This document shows, piece by piece, positions 45,514 through 53,613 of a stretch of DNA of 64,000 bases (the first letter of the stretch is position 1; every line of letters starts with the position of its first letter). The DNA lies in contig NZ_JAPSIY010000011.1 in assembly GCF_031178445.1 (NCBI RefSeq), positions 1 to 64,000 of the forward strand, written 5' to 3'. The stretch is from Microbacterium sp. (GTDB lineage Bacteria > Actinomycetota > Actinomycetes > Actinomycetales > Microbacteriaceae). The notes beneath the pieces were generated by a model that ran no database searches, was not told the DNA's origin, and was given only the letters and a program-made list of their open reading frames with translations. A program made the translations under genes and the position numbers.

Positions 45514-47394
45514 TCAGCCGAGGACGTGGGCGGTGAGGCGCTCCAGGGTCGCGATGCCGTCACGGGAGAGGATCGATTCCAGGTGGCCCTGGATGGATGC
45601 GAATCCCTTGCCCCGGATCGCATAGACATCGCCGCTGACGCGGTCGGCCGAAACCTCTGCGCCGCCGACCCGCTCGGTGCCGGCAGGAACCCTGGCGGTG
45701 AAGGTGTTGTAGAAGCCCACCGAGGCCTCTTGACCGAAGACGGGGACGGTCTTCTGTACCCCTTGATACGGCGCATCCAGCGGAGTCAGGGCGATACCCA
45801 ACCGGTCGGCGAGGATCTGGTGGCTCAGGCACACCGCGAGCAGCGGGGCGCCAGCGTCGAGGCGGCGGGCGACGACCTGCTGCATCCGCGCGATGCGAGG
45901 CGAGGCCGCGTCGCGCGGGTCGCCCGGCCCCGGGCCGGACACCACGAGGTCGGCCGTGTCGATGTCCGGGTCCGCCACCTCGTCCCACGGTGCGATCTCG
46001 ACCTCGAGGCCGAGGTGACGCAGCTGGTGCGCGAGCATCGTCGTGAATCGATCCTCGGCGTCGACGACGAGTGCCCTGCGCCCGGTGAACGGGCCGGACG
46101 GTGCGGAGTCCTGCGGCTGCATCCAGAAGTCCGCGAGCCGGTTGTTCCGGGAGGCGAGCTGGGCGGCCACCTCCGGGTCGTCCGCGAGCCGTACTGGCGC
46201 CGGAGCGTCGTCGTCCAGAGCCTCGGCGACGACATCGCGCTCGATCGCGCCTATCGCCCCGAGCACGCCCGCCGCCTTGCCGTGCGTCTCGCCGACCTCT
46301 CCGGCGGGATCGGAATGGCGGACCAGGGTCGCGCCGACTGGCACTCTCAGATGCCCGCCGTCGATGTAGACGGTGCGGATCAGGATCGGCGCGTCCAGAT
46401 CGTGGCCGCCGTCTGCATTCGGGGTGAACAGCGCGGCGACCCCGGAGTAGTACCCGCGGGGTGAGCGCTCATGGCGCCGGATGACCGCGCAGGCGTTCTG
46501 CATGGGTGAGCCTGTCACGGTGGGGGCGAACATGGTCTCGCGCAGGATCTCCCGAGGGTCCAGCCTGCTGCGCCCGCGCAGCATGTACTCCGTGTGCGTC
46601 AGCCGGGACATCTCCTTCAGATGCGGGCCGGTGATGCGTCCGCCGTCGGAGCACACCTGGCTCATCATCTTCAGCTCTTCGTCGACGACCATGAACAGCT
46701 CCTCCGTCTCCTTCGCGGAGGAGAGGAACGCGCTCAGCGTCTGCTTGGTGGCACCGCCGGCGGGGTGGCGGAACGTCCCGGAGATCGGGTTCATGGTGAC
46801 CACGCCGCCGCGGGCGACGACGTGCGCCTCGGGGCTCGCGCCGACCGCGATCCGTCCAGGGGTGATGACGGCGAAGGTCCAGTATGCGCCGCGCTCGTGC
46901 TCCAGCAGTGCCCGGAACCACGTGAGTGCCGCGATGCGGTCGTCGCATTCGAAGCTGGCGCGGTAGTCGCGGCGGATCACGAAGTTCGCACCCTCGCCGC
47001 GTCCGATCTCCTCCGCTATCACTTGCTCGACGATCCGCGCGTACTCCGCGTCGGAGATGTCGAAGCCGCCGCCGCGAAGCGGGATCGGCGCATCGGGCAG
47101 CGCGTCGACCAGTTCGTCGACGTCCAGCTGTTCCCGGGCGTCGACGAGCAGGCAGCGCAGTGGCGTGCCGTCGTCCTGCGCGTCGAAGCCCCGTTCGCGC
47201 ACCTGGTGGTAGGGCACCATCGCGAACACCTCGCGGGCGCCGTCCTCGCCGGTCAGCGGGATGTCGGCGAGCCGGTCGACGTCCAGCAGCTCACCCGTCA
47301 GCAGCTCGGCGCTGCCGTCGCGCGCGATCAGCACGAAGGAGGCGGCAGGGTCGGCCGTGAGCTCCCGGATGCGGTCGGGCAGCGGTGCGGTCAT
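45514..47394 (-). CDS. fused anthranilate synthase TrpE-TrpG (PhzE-like)
   Basis: 626 residues, the length of PhzE and of TrpE-G fusions. The chorismate-binding domain fills about residues 1-410 ('MNPISGTFRHPAGG', 'EELFMVVDEELKMMSQVC', 'EILRETMFAPTVTGSPMQNA', 'GYYSGVAALF'). The class I glutamine amidotransferase domain follows ('LVVSGPGPGDPRDAASPRIA', catalytic Cys in 'LLAVCLSHQI', 'FASIQGHLES'). It would use chorismate and glutamine to make anthranilate or, in PhzE, aminodeoxyisochorismate. The trp-type attenuator just upstream favours a tryptophan role. GAGGAG is 7 nt from ATG 47394. Alternative starts upstream are unsupported. Confidence 0.88.
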   Translation of the reverse strand: MTAPLPDRIRELTADPAASFVLIARDGSAELLTGELLDVDRLADIPLTGEDGAREVFAMVPYHQVRERGFDAQDDGTPLRCLLVDAREQLDVDELVDALPDAPIPLRGGGFDISDAEYARIVEQVIAEEIGRGEGANFVIRRDYRASFECDDRIAALTWFRALLEHERGAYWTFAVITPGRIAVGASPEAHVVARGGVVTMNPISGTFRHPAGGATKQTLSAFLSSAKETEELFMVVDEELKMMSQVCSDGGRITGPHLKEMSRLTHTEYMLRGRSRLDPREILRETMFAPTVTGSPMQNACAVIRRHERSPRGYYSGVAALFTPNADGGHDLDAPILIRTVYIDGGHLRVPVGATLVRHSDPAGEVGETHGKAAGVLGAIGAIERDVVAEALDDDAPAPVRLADDPEVAAQLASRNNRLADFWMQPQDSAPSGPFTGRRALVVDAEDRFTTMLAHQLRHLGLEVEIAPWDEVADPDIDTADLVVSGPGPGDPRDAASPRIARMQQVVARRLDAGAPLLAVCLSHQILADRLGIALTPLDAPYQGVQKTVPVFGQEASVGFYNTFTARVPAGTERVGGAEVSADRVSGDVYAIRGKGFASIQGHLESILSRDGIATLERLTAHVLG

Positions 47395-47426
47395 CGGTGT
47401 CTCCTCGGTCGGGGATCCGGTGCGGA

Positions 47427-47456
47427 GAACAAGAAGACCGCCCCGGAAGGCGGTCT
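47427..47456 (-). terminator. attenuator terminator of the trp-type leader
   Basis: On the minus strand AGACCGCC (47449-47456), loop TTCCGG and GGCGGTCT (47435-47442) form an 8-bp stem followed by TCTTGTTC, a pyrimidine-rich tail. It lies between the leader peptide and the TrpE-TrpG start. Its 5' arm can alternatively pair with GGCGGT at 47479-47484. Confidence 0.65.
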
Positions 47457-47478
47457 GGTTCTCGTGGGTACGCGAATC

Positions 47479-47495
47479 ACCGCCTAGAAGGCGGG
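47479..47495 (-). promoter_or_regulatory. anti-antiterminator arms in the trp-type leader
   Basis: On the minus strand CCCGCC (47490-47495) can pair with GGCGG (within 47479-47484) across the leader stop codon. The same GGCGGT can pair with ACCGCC of the terminator arm. These are mutually exclusive structures of the kind used in ribosome-stalling attenuation. Confidence 0.55.
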
Positions 47496-47519
47496 CCACC
47501 AGGTGCGGATCGCGTGCAT
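47484..47519 (-). CDS. trpL: trp leader peptide (MHAIRTWWPAF)
   Basis: An 11-residue ORF with two consecutive Trp codons, ending TAG, upstream of the TrpE-TrpG fusion. The -10 TACTTT ends exactly 6 nt before its ATG, so transcript and peptide should start together. Stalling at the Trp-Trp codons when charged tRNA-Trp is scarce would free the downstream antiterminator pairing. Too short for homology; the assignment rests on Trp content, position and the hairpins. Confidence 0.7.
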   Translation of the reverse strand: MHAIRTWWPAF

Positions 47520-47525
47520 ACCGCG

Positions 47526-47531
47526 AAAGTA
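47526..47531 (-). promoter_or_regulatory. -10 element for the trp-type leader transcript
   Basis: TACTTT on the minus strand, followed by CGCGGT and ATG 47519. No convincing -35 is seen. Confidence 0.55.
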
Positions 47532-47565
47532 CCACATCGGCCGGCCGTGCCCCTCGCGCGTGACG

Positions 47566-48192
47566 TCACCAGACGCTCCCGCCGGGATGGGATTCCTCCG
47601 GTTCGAAGACGTGGTCGATCACGACGCCCACGGCGCGCGCGAGATCCTCGTCCGGAAGGTGCGCCGCGCCTTCCGGAGCGCAGGAAGACGACCACGGGAG
47701 GTGGACGAACCCCGCACGCGCGTCGCCCCGCACGGCGGACAACGCCGTGTACAGCACGTGATTGCACACGTAGGAGCCCGCCGAGAGCGACAGTCGCGCA
47801 GGCAGGCCGTGGTCATCGAGCGCCCGCGCGATGCGCTTGACCGGAAGAGTGGCGAATCGGGCGGCTGGGCCGCCGGGTTCGCTGGCCTCATCGGCGGGCT
47901 GTCGGCCGTCGTTGTCGGGGATGCGGGCATCCATCAGGTTGACGCCGACCCGCTCCACGGCGATGCGGTCACTTCCGGCCGCGAGTCCGGTCGCGACGAC
48001 CGCGTCCGGGGTGTGCTCGTCGATCAGTGCCCGCAGTCGCTCCGCCGCGCGGGCGAACGCGACAGGCAGAGTCGCGGTCACGAGCTGGTGCGGGCCGCGG
48101 TACGTCCGCGCGACCTCCGTGACCGCCTCGCCGGAAGGATTGCGATCGGCGCCGTCGAAGGGCTCGAAGCCGGTCAGCAGGATCGTGCTCAT
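47566..48192 (-). CDS. pcp: pyroglutamyl-peptidase I
   Basis: 208 residues; cysteine peptidase of family C15 that removes N-terminal pyroglutamate. It has 'TGFEPFDGADRNPSGEAV', the Glu of the triad in 'SDRIAVERVGVNLMDARIPD', the catalytic Cys in 'AGSYVCNHVLYTAL' and the His in 'AGFVHLPWS'. It is soluble with no export signal. It is divergent from ispG. TAGGCT (48199-48204) lies 6 nt upstream of the ATG. The tail after residue ~190 is short and variable. Confidence 0.92.
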   Translation of the reverse strand: MSTILLTGFEPFDGADRNPSGEAVTEVARTYRGPHQLVTATLPVAFARAAERLRALIDEHTPDAVVATGLAAGSDRIAVERVGVNLMDARIPDNDGRQPADEASEPGGPAARFATLPVKRIARALDDHGLPARLSLSAGSYVCNHVLYTALSAVRGDARAGFVHLPWSSSCAPEGAAHLPDEDLARAVGVVIDHVFEPEESHPGGSVW

Positions 48193-48198
48193 CCGATC

Positions 48199-48204
48199 AG
48201 CCTA
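48199..48204 (-). promoter_or_regulatory. -10 element for pcp, leaderless geometry
   Basis: TAGGCT on the minus strand, 6 nt before ATG 48192. Confidence 0.5.
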
Positions 48205-48236
48205 CGGACATCCAGCCTGCGTCGATCCTGCGACGG

Positions 48237-48242
48237 TAGCCT
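48237..48242 (+). promoter_or_regulatory. -10 element for ispG, leaderless geometry
   Basis: TAGCCT, followed by TGTAGC and GTG 48249. The 48193-48248 gap thus holds two divergent leaderless promoters only ~32 bp apart. Confidence 0.5.
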
Positions 48243-48248
48243 TGTAGC

Positions 48249-49400
48249 GTGCCTGCTGTGAACCTTGGGATGCCGCGCGTCCCCGAAGTCCTCGCCCCGC
48301 GTCGCAAGTCCCGGCAGATCCGGGTCGGCAAGGTGCTCGTCGGTGGCGATGCGCCTGTCAGCGTGCAGTCGATGACGACCACGAAGACCACCGACATCAA
48401 CGGAACGCTGCAGCAGATCGCCGAGCTCACCGCATCCGGATGTGAGATCGTGCGTGTCGCCGTGCCGTCGCAGGACGACGCCGATGTGCTGCACATCATC
48501 GCGAAGAAGAGCCAGATCCCCGTCATCGCCGACATCCACTTCCAGCCGAAGTACGTCTTCCAGGCCATCGACGCAGGCTGCGCGGCCGTGCGGGTGAATC
48601 CGGGCAACATCCGCAAGTTCGACGACCAGGTCGGAGCCATCGCCAAGGCGGCGCAGGCCGCGGGCGTATCCCTGCGCATCGGGGTCAACGCCGGGTCGCT
48701 GGATCGGCGGCTGCTCGAGAAGTACGGCAAGGCCACGCCGGAAGCATTGGTGGAGAGCGCCGTCTGGGAGGCGTCGCTGTTCGAGGAGCATGATTTCCAC
48801 GACTTCAAGATCTCCGTCAAGCACAACGACCCCGTAGTGATGGTCAAGGCCTACCGTCAGCTCGCCGAACGAGGCGACTGGCCGCTGCACCTGGGCGTCA
48901 CCGAGGCCGGGCCCGCGTTCCAGGGCACCATCAAGAGTGCGACCGCGTTCGGGATCCTGCTCGGAGAGGGCATCGGCGACACGATCCGGGTCTCGCTCTC
49001 GGCACCTCCCGCTGAGGAGGTCAAGGTCGGTCACCAGATCCTGCAGTCGCTGAATCTGCGCGAACGCAAGCTCGAGATCGTCTCGTGCCCGTCCTGCGGT
49101 CGCGCGCAGGTCGACGTGTACACCCTCGCCGACGACGTCACCGAGGGTCTCAAGGATATGACGGTTCCTCTGCGAGTGGCGGTGATGGGCTGCGTCGTGA
49201 ACGGACCCGGTGAGGCGAGGGAGGCCGACCTGGGCGTCGCCTCGGGTAACGGCAAGGGGCAGATCTTCGTCAAGGGCGAGGTCATCAAGACCGTGCCGGA
49301 GGCCGACATCGTGCAGACGCTGATCGAGGAGGCCAACCGCATCGCCGCTGAGATGGGACCGGACGCCCCCATCGGCACCGCTCAGGTGGTCACGAGCTGA
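48249..49400 (+). CDS. ispG: 4-hydroxy-3-methylbut-2-en-1-yl diphosphate synthase (flavodoxin)
   Basis: 383 residues; the [4Fe-4S] enzyme converting MEcPP to HMBPP in the MEP pathway. An N-terminal TIM-barrel ('[16 protein letters not shown]', '[11 protein letters not shown]', 'VRVNPGNIR') is followed by the Fe-S domain with cluster cysteines in '[14 protein letters not shown]' and '[12 protein letters not shown]'. It has the short bacterial form without the central insert seen in plants. Start GTG 48249 has a -10 hexamer 6 nt upstream. Its TGA overlaps the ATG of the AlaX-like gene (TGATG). Confidence 0.97.
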   Translation: MPAVNLGMPRVPEVLAPRRKSRQIRVGKVLVGGDAPVSVQSMTTTKTTDINGTLQQIAELTASGCEIVRVAVPSQDDADVLHIIAKKSQIPVIADIHFQPKYVFQAIDAGCAAVRVNPGNIRKFDDQVGAIAKAAQAAGVSLRIGVNAGSLDRRLLEKYGKATPEALVESAVWEASLFEEHDFHDFKISVKHNDPVVMVKAYRQLAERGDWPLHLGVTEAGPAFQGTIKSATAFGILLGEGIGDTIRVSLSAPPAEEVKVGHQILQSLNLRERKLEIVSCPSCGRAQVDVYTLADDVTEGLKDMTVPLRVAVMGCVVNGPGEAREADLGVASGNGKGQIFVKGEVIKTVPEADIVQTLIEEANRIAAEMGPDAPIGTAQVVTS

Positions 49401-50260
49401 TGCATCAGCCCACCCGAGTCGCATTCCCCGACGGCGCGCTGACCGGCGAAGGCGAGGTGCTCCTCGTCGACCCCGAGCACTCGATCGTCGTCGTCGACAC
49501 GACGCCGTTCCATCCGGTCGATCACACCTGGCCGGACCAGCCGGGTGACTCGGGTCGGATCCGGTTCGCGGACACGGTCATGGTCGTCTCGGAAGCGGCG
49601 ATGGCCGCTGTCAGCGAAGAGGGCGTGTTCGCAGTGGGTGCGGACATCCCTGTCAAGCGGGGTGCGCCGGGGTGGACCTGGTTGGTCGGACACCGAGTAG
49701 AGGGCGAGCTGCCCGAAGGACTCGTCACCGGAGCATCCGTCGAACTGGAGGTGGATTCCGAACGCCGCGACGCGCTGAGCCGTGGTCACACGGCTTGCCA
49801 CCTGGCCTCACTGGCTCTGGATGCGGCGCTCGCCGACCTGTGGCGGAAGGACGTCGGCGCCGATCCGCTCGGCAACCCGGATTTCGAGGGCAGGGCGAAC
49901 CAGTCGAGTCGCATCGACGCAGACGCCAGCGTGGACGAGTACCGGTTGGGGAAGAGCCTGCGCAAGGCGGGCTTCGACTCGGAGGGTTTCGCCGGCTCAC
50001 TTGATGCACGTGAGTCACGCATCAACGAGCTCCTGGCGGCGTGGGTGGCCTCGGGCGGCGCCAGTCGGATCGACGTGGACGGCCCAAGCATCGTCGATCG
50101 CCGCCACTGGCGCTGCGTGCTGCCCGAGGGAGAGGTCGGATTCCTCTGCGGAGGCACGCACGTGCGCTCCCTGACGGAGTTCGCATCGATCACCGTCGCG
50201 CTCGATCTGAGCGACCCGCAGCTGCTGGTGATGCGAACCAAGGCCGTCCCCGCAGGCTGA
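49400..50260 (+). CDS. AlaX-like alanyl-tRNA editing / metal-dependent hydrolase
   Basis: 286 residues; a stand-alone relative of the AlaRS editing domain. The zinc-binding pair is clear: HxxxH in 'SRGHTACHLASLALD' (about residue 130) and CxxxH in 'GFLCGGTHVRSLTEF' (about residue 251). These trans-editing proteins hydrolyse mischarged Ser- or Gly-tRNA-Ala. The N-terminal ~100 residues form a beta-rich domain ('DSGRIRFADTVMVV'), as in AlaX-M. The ATG overlaps the ispG stop, so it is translationally coupled to ispG; no functional link is known. A more general hydrolase role cannot be excluded. Confidence 0.82.
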   Translation: MHQPTRVAFPDGALTGEGEVLLVDPEHSIVVVDTTPFHPVDHTWPDQPGDSGRIRFADTVMVVSEAAMAAVSEEGVFAVGADIPVKRGAPGWTWLVGHRVEGELPEGLVTGASVELEVDSERRDALSRGHTACHLASLALDAALADLWRKDVGADPLGNPDFEGRANQSSRIDADASVDEYRLGKSLRKAGFDSEGFAGSLDARESRINELLAAWVASGGASRIDVDGPSIVDRRHWRCVLPEGEVGFLCGGTHVRSLTEFASITVALDLSDPQLLVMRTKAVPAG

Positions 50261-50352
50261 GAGCCGCGGCTAGCCGATGAATCGTTCGGCCACGGCGGTG
50301 AAATCCACCCGATCAGGGTATCGACGACAACTGCGCGTGTTCACCCGGACGA

Positions 50353-50829
50353 TCAGGCGAGGGTCTTCACCATGCGAAAGTTGGTCATCCGCACCCCGCC
50401 GATGACCGGATGCTGCACTACCTGCACGCTGAATCCGGCGTGCTCGAAGAATCCGCGCGCGGTGATGCTCACGTCGGCCCATAGCCGCGGCGTCCCGGCT
50501 CGCCGCGCCCTCGCCTCGATCTCGCGCATCAGGGCGCGCCCGACCCCTCTGCCGCTGGACGCCGGGGACACGAACATCATGTCGACGTGACCGTCGCCGC
50601 TGACATCCGAGAATCCGGCGACAACACCGCGCACGAGCGCGACGAAACCGGAACGAGCGCTCATTGAGCGGTCCCAGTCGTCGAGGTGGCGCTGCTCCGG
50701 ACGCGCCCACGCGGTGATCTGCTCGGGGGAGTAGTCGGCCGACGCGGTGACCGTGATCGCCTCGATGAACACTCGCAGCGTCGCCGCCGCATCCCCGGCA
50801 CGATAATCGCGGATCGTGACCTCGGTCAT
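50353..50829 (-). CDS. GNAT family N-acetyltransferase
   Basis: 158 residues. 'VTIRDYRAGDAAATLRVFIEAI' begins the fold, 'HVDMMFVSPASSGRGVGRAL' is the acetyl-CoA motif A, and 'DVSITARGFFEHAGFSVQVVQ' follows. This is the YafP/PhnO-like type with 'ASADYSPEQITAWA'. Substrate unknown. Its ATG overlaps the stop of the NUDIX gene by 4 bp, so the two are translated together. The gap to the convergent AlaX-like gene (50261-50352) holds nothing I can assign. Confidence 0.86.
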   Translation of the reverse strand: MTEVTIRDYRAGDAAATLRVFIEAITVTASADYSPEQITAWARPEQRHLDDWDRSMSARSGFVALVRGVVAGFSDVSGDGHVDMMFVSPASSGRGVGRALMREIEARARRAGTPRLWADVSITARGFFEHAGFSVQVVQHPVIGGVRMTNFRMVKTLA

Positions 50830-51272
50830 CCCCCGGCACCCTGCCTCGTCAACGTGCCGAGCTTCGCACCCAGCCCTGCGGCGAGCACGTGCGCCTGCGT
50901 CAGCGGCATCCACCAGCAGGTCCATGAAGTCGGGGCGCCGCCGTCGGCCGGCATCGCTTCACCGGCGAACCAGATGTCGGTGACATCGGCGCCCTGCACG
51001 CGCATCTCGAAGAAGTGGCGGCGCGCGATCTCGTCCCGCGTCGGCGACAGGTCGTACTCGGCGACGCCGAGAGAGCGCACCACCACTCCGCCGAGTCCGG
51101 TTTCCTCGCGCAGCTCACGCACGGCCGCCGCCTCTGGATCCTCACCAGGGTGGATCGTGCCGGCAGGCACCTGCACGCCGGTGACGGTCAGCGGCTCGTC
51201 GTCATGCGTGAAGACGAGCAGATGGTCGTGGGCCACCACGTAGCAGACGACCTTGTCGACGATGAGCGCCAT
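50826..51272 (-). CDS. NUDIX hydrolase
   Basis: 148 residues with the Nudix box 'GTIHPGEDPEAAAVRELREETGLG', the Mg-binding site for cleaving nucleoside diphosphate-linked compounds. N- and C-terminal beta strands are normal ('VCYVVAHDHLLVFTHDDE', 'FFEMRVQG'). Substrate unknown. It is the first gene of a two-gene unit with the GNAT gene. TACTAT (51279-51284) ends 6 nt before its ATG. Confidence 0.9.
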   Translation of the reverse strand: MALIVDKVVCYVVAHDHLLVFTHDDEPLTVTGVQVPAGTIHPGEDPEAAAVRELREETGLGGVVVRSLGVAEYDLSPTRDEIARRHFFEMRVQGADVTDIWFAGEAMPADGGAPTSWTCWWMPLTQAHVLAAGLGAKLGTLTRQGAGG

Positions 51273-51278
51273 GCGCTT

Positions 51279-51284
51279 ATAGTA
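51279..51284 (-). promoter_or_regulatory. -10 element for the NUDIX-GNAT unit, leaderless geometry
   Basis: TACTAT on the minus strand, followed by AAGCGC and ATG 51272. Confidence 0.55.
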
Positions 51285-51293
51285 CGAGCGGCA

Positions 51294-52712
51294 TCAGGCG
51301 GCGGCGAACACGATTTCGCCGCTCTGGACCTCGGCCGAATTCAGCCGAACGCGCACCGAGCTGCCCGGCGCCGCTTCCGGCGAGATCTTCGCGCGGGCGG
51401 TGACCGCCGGCTCCGCGAGCTGGATCGTCGCCTCTCCTTCGCCGTTCGCCGCACGGACCACCGACGCCTCGAAGACCTCGCCCACGTGCGGGGCGAGCAG
51501 CGCCGCCTCCACGAGGCCGATCGTGCGCGAGTTCAGCTGAGACGCCCTCGACGATGACCTCTGCATGAGCTCTGGCAGCTCCGTCAGGCTGAGGCGGGCC
51601 CAGTCGGGGATGCCCTTGCCTTCGGCGACGGCGAGGCACACCGTCAGCGACCAGCGGTCGACCAGCCGCCGCAGCGGAGCAGTGGCGTGGGCATACGGTG
51701 CGCCGATCGCGGCCTGCTCGGTCTCCGCCGGAATCTCCCCGTCGAACGCGACATAGCCCGCCCCACGGAAGAGTGCGCTCGCCGCCTCCAGGATCGGCAG
51801 TGTGAGCGGGTCGGCACGTTCCAGGCCGCGCAGGTAATCGCCGTATCTGCCCTCGGTCCAGGGGCGTCTCAGCGCGGCGGTCTGTCGTCTGAATGTCTCG
51901 AACGCCTCGTCGCCGGGCTGTGGCATGGTTCGCAGCACGCCGACCTTGGCACTCAGCATCATCTCGGCTGCGGCCATGCCGGTCATCAGCGACAGCTGCG
52001 CGTTCCAGTCCTCGATGGGCAGGGGATGCCGTCGCTCGATCCCGTAGCGCCCGTCGTCGTACCTGACGACCTCGGTGTCGGGAAGGTTCAGGCTCGCGCC
52101 GCCGCGCTCGGCCTCTCGCTCGAGCCGGAGCCGCCCGATCTCCGGCAGCAGGGCCGCGGGGGACTCTTCGCCGCGGTCGAGCGATGCCTGAGCACCGATG
52201 TAGTCCAGTTGCGCGCGCGAACGGATGAGCGCCCGCTGCAGGTCGACATCGGTTACGGCGCCTTCGGCATCCAGACCGAAGCTCCACACCAGCGCGGGCC
52301 GCTCCTCATCGGGCAGCAGCGACGCGCTTCCCTCACTGAGCACGCGCGGATGCAGCGGGATCGACCCGTCCGCCGCATAGAGCGTCTGGCCGCGATCGCG
52401 GGCCGCACGGTCCAGCGCGCCGCCGGGCTGCACGAACGCCGGCACGTCCGCGATCGCATAGTGCACCCGGTATCCCCGCCCCGCGCGCTCGAGGTGAAAC
52501 GCCTGGTCGAGGTCGCGGGAGCCGGCCGGGTCGAGCGTGACGAACGGGAGATCGCGCAGGTCCAGGTCGGGTGCGGATGCCGTGGCCTGCTCGGCCTCGG
52601 CGAGGGCCTCAGCGGGGAACGGCGTCTCGTAGTCGGCTCGAAGGTCGGCGAGGGCGCTGGCCAGGCCGCTCTGCTCGGCGGACGGGGCGACGTGCGATCG
52701 GCGCTGAGGCAT
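51294..52712 (-). CDS. RNB domain ribonuclease (RNase II/R-like, short form)
   Basis: 472 residues; a 3'-5' exoribonuclease catalytic domain. The RNB signature with the metal-binding Asp residues is 'TLDPAGSRDLDQAFHLER', and later 'YAHATAPLRRLVDRWSL' is the conserved active-site Arg region. Compared with RNase R and II (over 640 residues) it lacks the N-terminal cold-shock domains and has only a short C-terminal beta tail ('APGSSVRVRLNSAEVQSGEIV'). Such compact forms are known in actinobacteria. TAGGCT lies 6 nt before the ATG. Confidence 0.9.
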   Translation of the reverse strand: MPQRRSHVAPSAEQSGLASALADLRADYETPFPAEALAEAEQATASAPDLDLRDLPFVTLDPAGSRDLDQAFHLERAGRGYRVHYAIADVPAFVQPGGALDRAARDRGQTLYAADGSIPLHPRVLSEGSASLLPDEERPALVWSFGLDAEGAVTDVDLQRALIRSRAQLDYIGAQASLDRGEESPAALLPEIGRLRLEREAERGGASLNLPDTEVVRYDDGRYGIERRHPLPIEDWNAQLSLMTGMAAAEMMLSAKVGVLRTMPQPGDEAFETFRRQTAALRRPWTEGRYGDYLRGLERADPLTLPILEAASALFRGAGYVAFDGEIPAETEQAAIGAPYAHATAPLRRLVDRWSLTVCLAVAEGKGIPDWARLSLTELPELMQRSSSRASQLNSRTIGLVEAALLAPHVGEVFEASVVRAANGEGEATIQLAEPAVTARAKISPEAAPGSSVRVRLNSAEVQSGEIVFAAA

Positions 52713-52718
52713 ACCGTC

Positions 52719-52724
52719 AGCCTA
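52719..52724 (-). promoter_or_regulatory. -10 element for the RNB nuclease gene
   Basis: TAGGCT on the minus strand, 6 nt before ATG 52712. Confidence 0.5.
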
Positions 52725-52789
52725 GGCCGCGAGTGCTCGATCGCGCCTCGGTGCCGGACGCAGGGCGCCCGGCCGTGACCGCCTGCCAT

Positions 52790-52795
52790 TAGCGT
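52790..52795 (+). promoter_or_regulatory. -10 element for the ICL/PEPM-family gene
   Basis: TAGCGT, 6 nt before ATG 52802. Confidence 0.5.
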
Positions 52796-52801
52796 GGAGG
52801 G

Positions 52802-53572
52802 ATGAGCTCCGCGGAGAACGCACAGACCTTGTCCCGCCTTCACGCCGCGCCGGAGATCCTCCGCGTGGTCAACGTCTGGGACGTGGTGTCCGCGAAGGCG
52901 GTCGCCGCTCTGCCCGGCACCACCGCGATAGCGACGGCGGGACACTCGATCGCCGCATCCTTCGGCTTCGCCGATGGTCAGATCCCGCGGGAGCTGATGA
53001 TCGACATGGCCGGTCGTATCGCAGCGGCCGTCGACGTGCCGGTGACCGCCGATCTCGATGACGGCTACGGCGACGCGGGGGAGACCACGCGGCTCGCCAT
53101 CGGCGCCGGGATCGTCGGCGCCAACATCGAGGATCGCCTCCGACCGATCGGGGAGTCGATCGCGCAGGTCCGAGCGATCGTCGACGCAGGGGAGGCCGAG
53201 GGGGTTCCGTTCGTGCTGAACGCACGAACCGACGCGCTCGTTCGTGGCGGCGACCGGCCGTTCGCCGACAAGCTCGCCGACGCGATCGAAAGAGGCCGCG
53301 CCTACCTGGACGCCGGTGCCGCAGCCGTGTTCGTCCCCGGTGTGCTGGATGCCGACGCGACCCGCACGCTCGTCGGCGGGATCGGCTCGGGGAAGCTCAG
53401 TGTGATGGGCCTGCCGGGCGCGCTCACGGCCGCCGAGTACGAGGAGCTCGGCGTGGCCCGCATCTCGTACGGGCCCCTTCCGCAGCGTGTGACGCTGACG
53501 GCGCTGCAGGACCTGACGACGAGCCTGTACGCCGGCGGTGTCATCCCCGAGCACACCCGCGCGCTGAACTGA
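52802..53572 (+). CDS. isocitrate lyase/PEP mutase superfamily protein
   Basis: 256 residues with the (beta/alpha)8 fold of the ICL/PEPM group: 'VVNVWDVVSAKAVAALPGTTAIATAGHSIAASFG', the Mg-binding Asp pair in 'VTADLDDGYGDAGETTRLA', 'IVGANIEDRL' and 'FVLNARTDALVRGG'. The KKCGH motif of true isocitrate lyase is absent, so it is more likely a carboxyphosphonoenolpyruvate mutase- or oxaloacetate decarboxylase-like enzyme of unknown substrate. It precedes proS by 41 bp. Confidence 0.87.
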   Translation: MSSAENAQTLSRLHAAPEILRVVNVWDVVSAKAVAALPGTTAIATAGHSIAASFGFADGQIPRELMIDMAGRIAAAVDVPVTADLDDGYGDAGETTRLAIGAGIVGANIEDRLRPIGESIAQVRAIVDAGEAEGVPFVLNARTDALVRGGDRPFADKLADAIERGRAYLDAGAAAVFVPGVLDADATRTLVGGIGSGKLSVMGLPGALTAAEYEELGVARISYGPLPQRVTLTALQDLTTSLYAGGVIPEHTRALN

Positions 53573-53601
53573 TGCGGCGCGGGGCGGGCGTATGCGGTCA
53601 C

Positions 53602-53607
53602 TAGAAT
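53602..53607 (+). promoter_or_regulatory. -10 element for proS, leaderless geometry
   Basis: TAGAAT, 6 nt before GTG 53614. Confidence 0.55.
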
Positions 53608-53613
53608 CGTCCC

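Noticed and set aside
45514..47394. Phenazine biosynthesis (PhzE) as the role of the TrpE-TrpG fusion
   Set aside because: No other phz genes are nearby, and a Trp-codon attenuator controls it, which points to tryptophan. The sequence similarity alone does not decide.
50339..50349. Single GTTCACCCGGA unit resembling a PHO box
   Set aside because: Only one unit, located between the ends of two convergent genes, with no adjacent repeat and no promoter to control.
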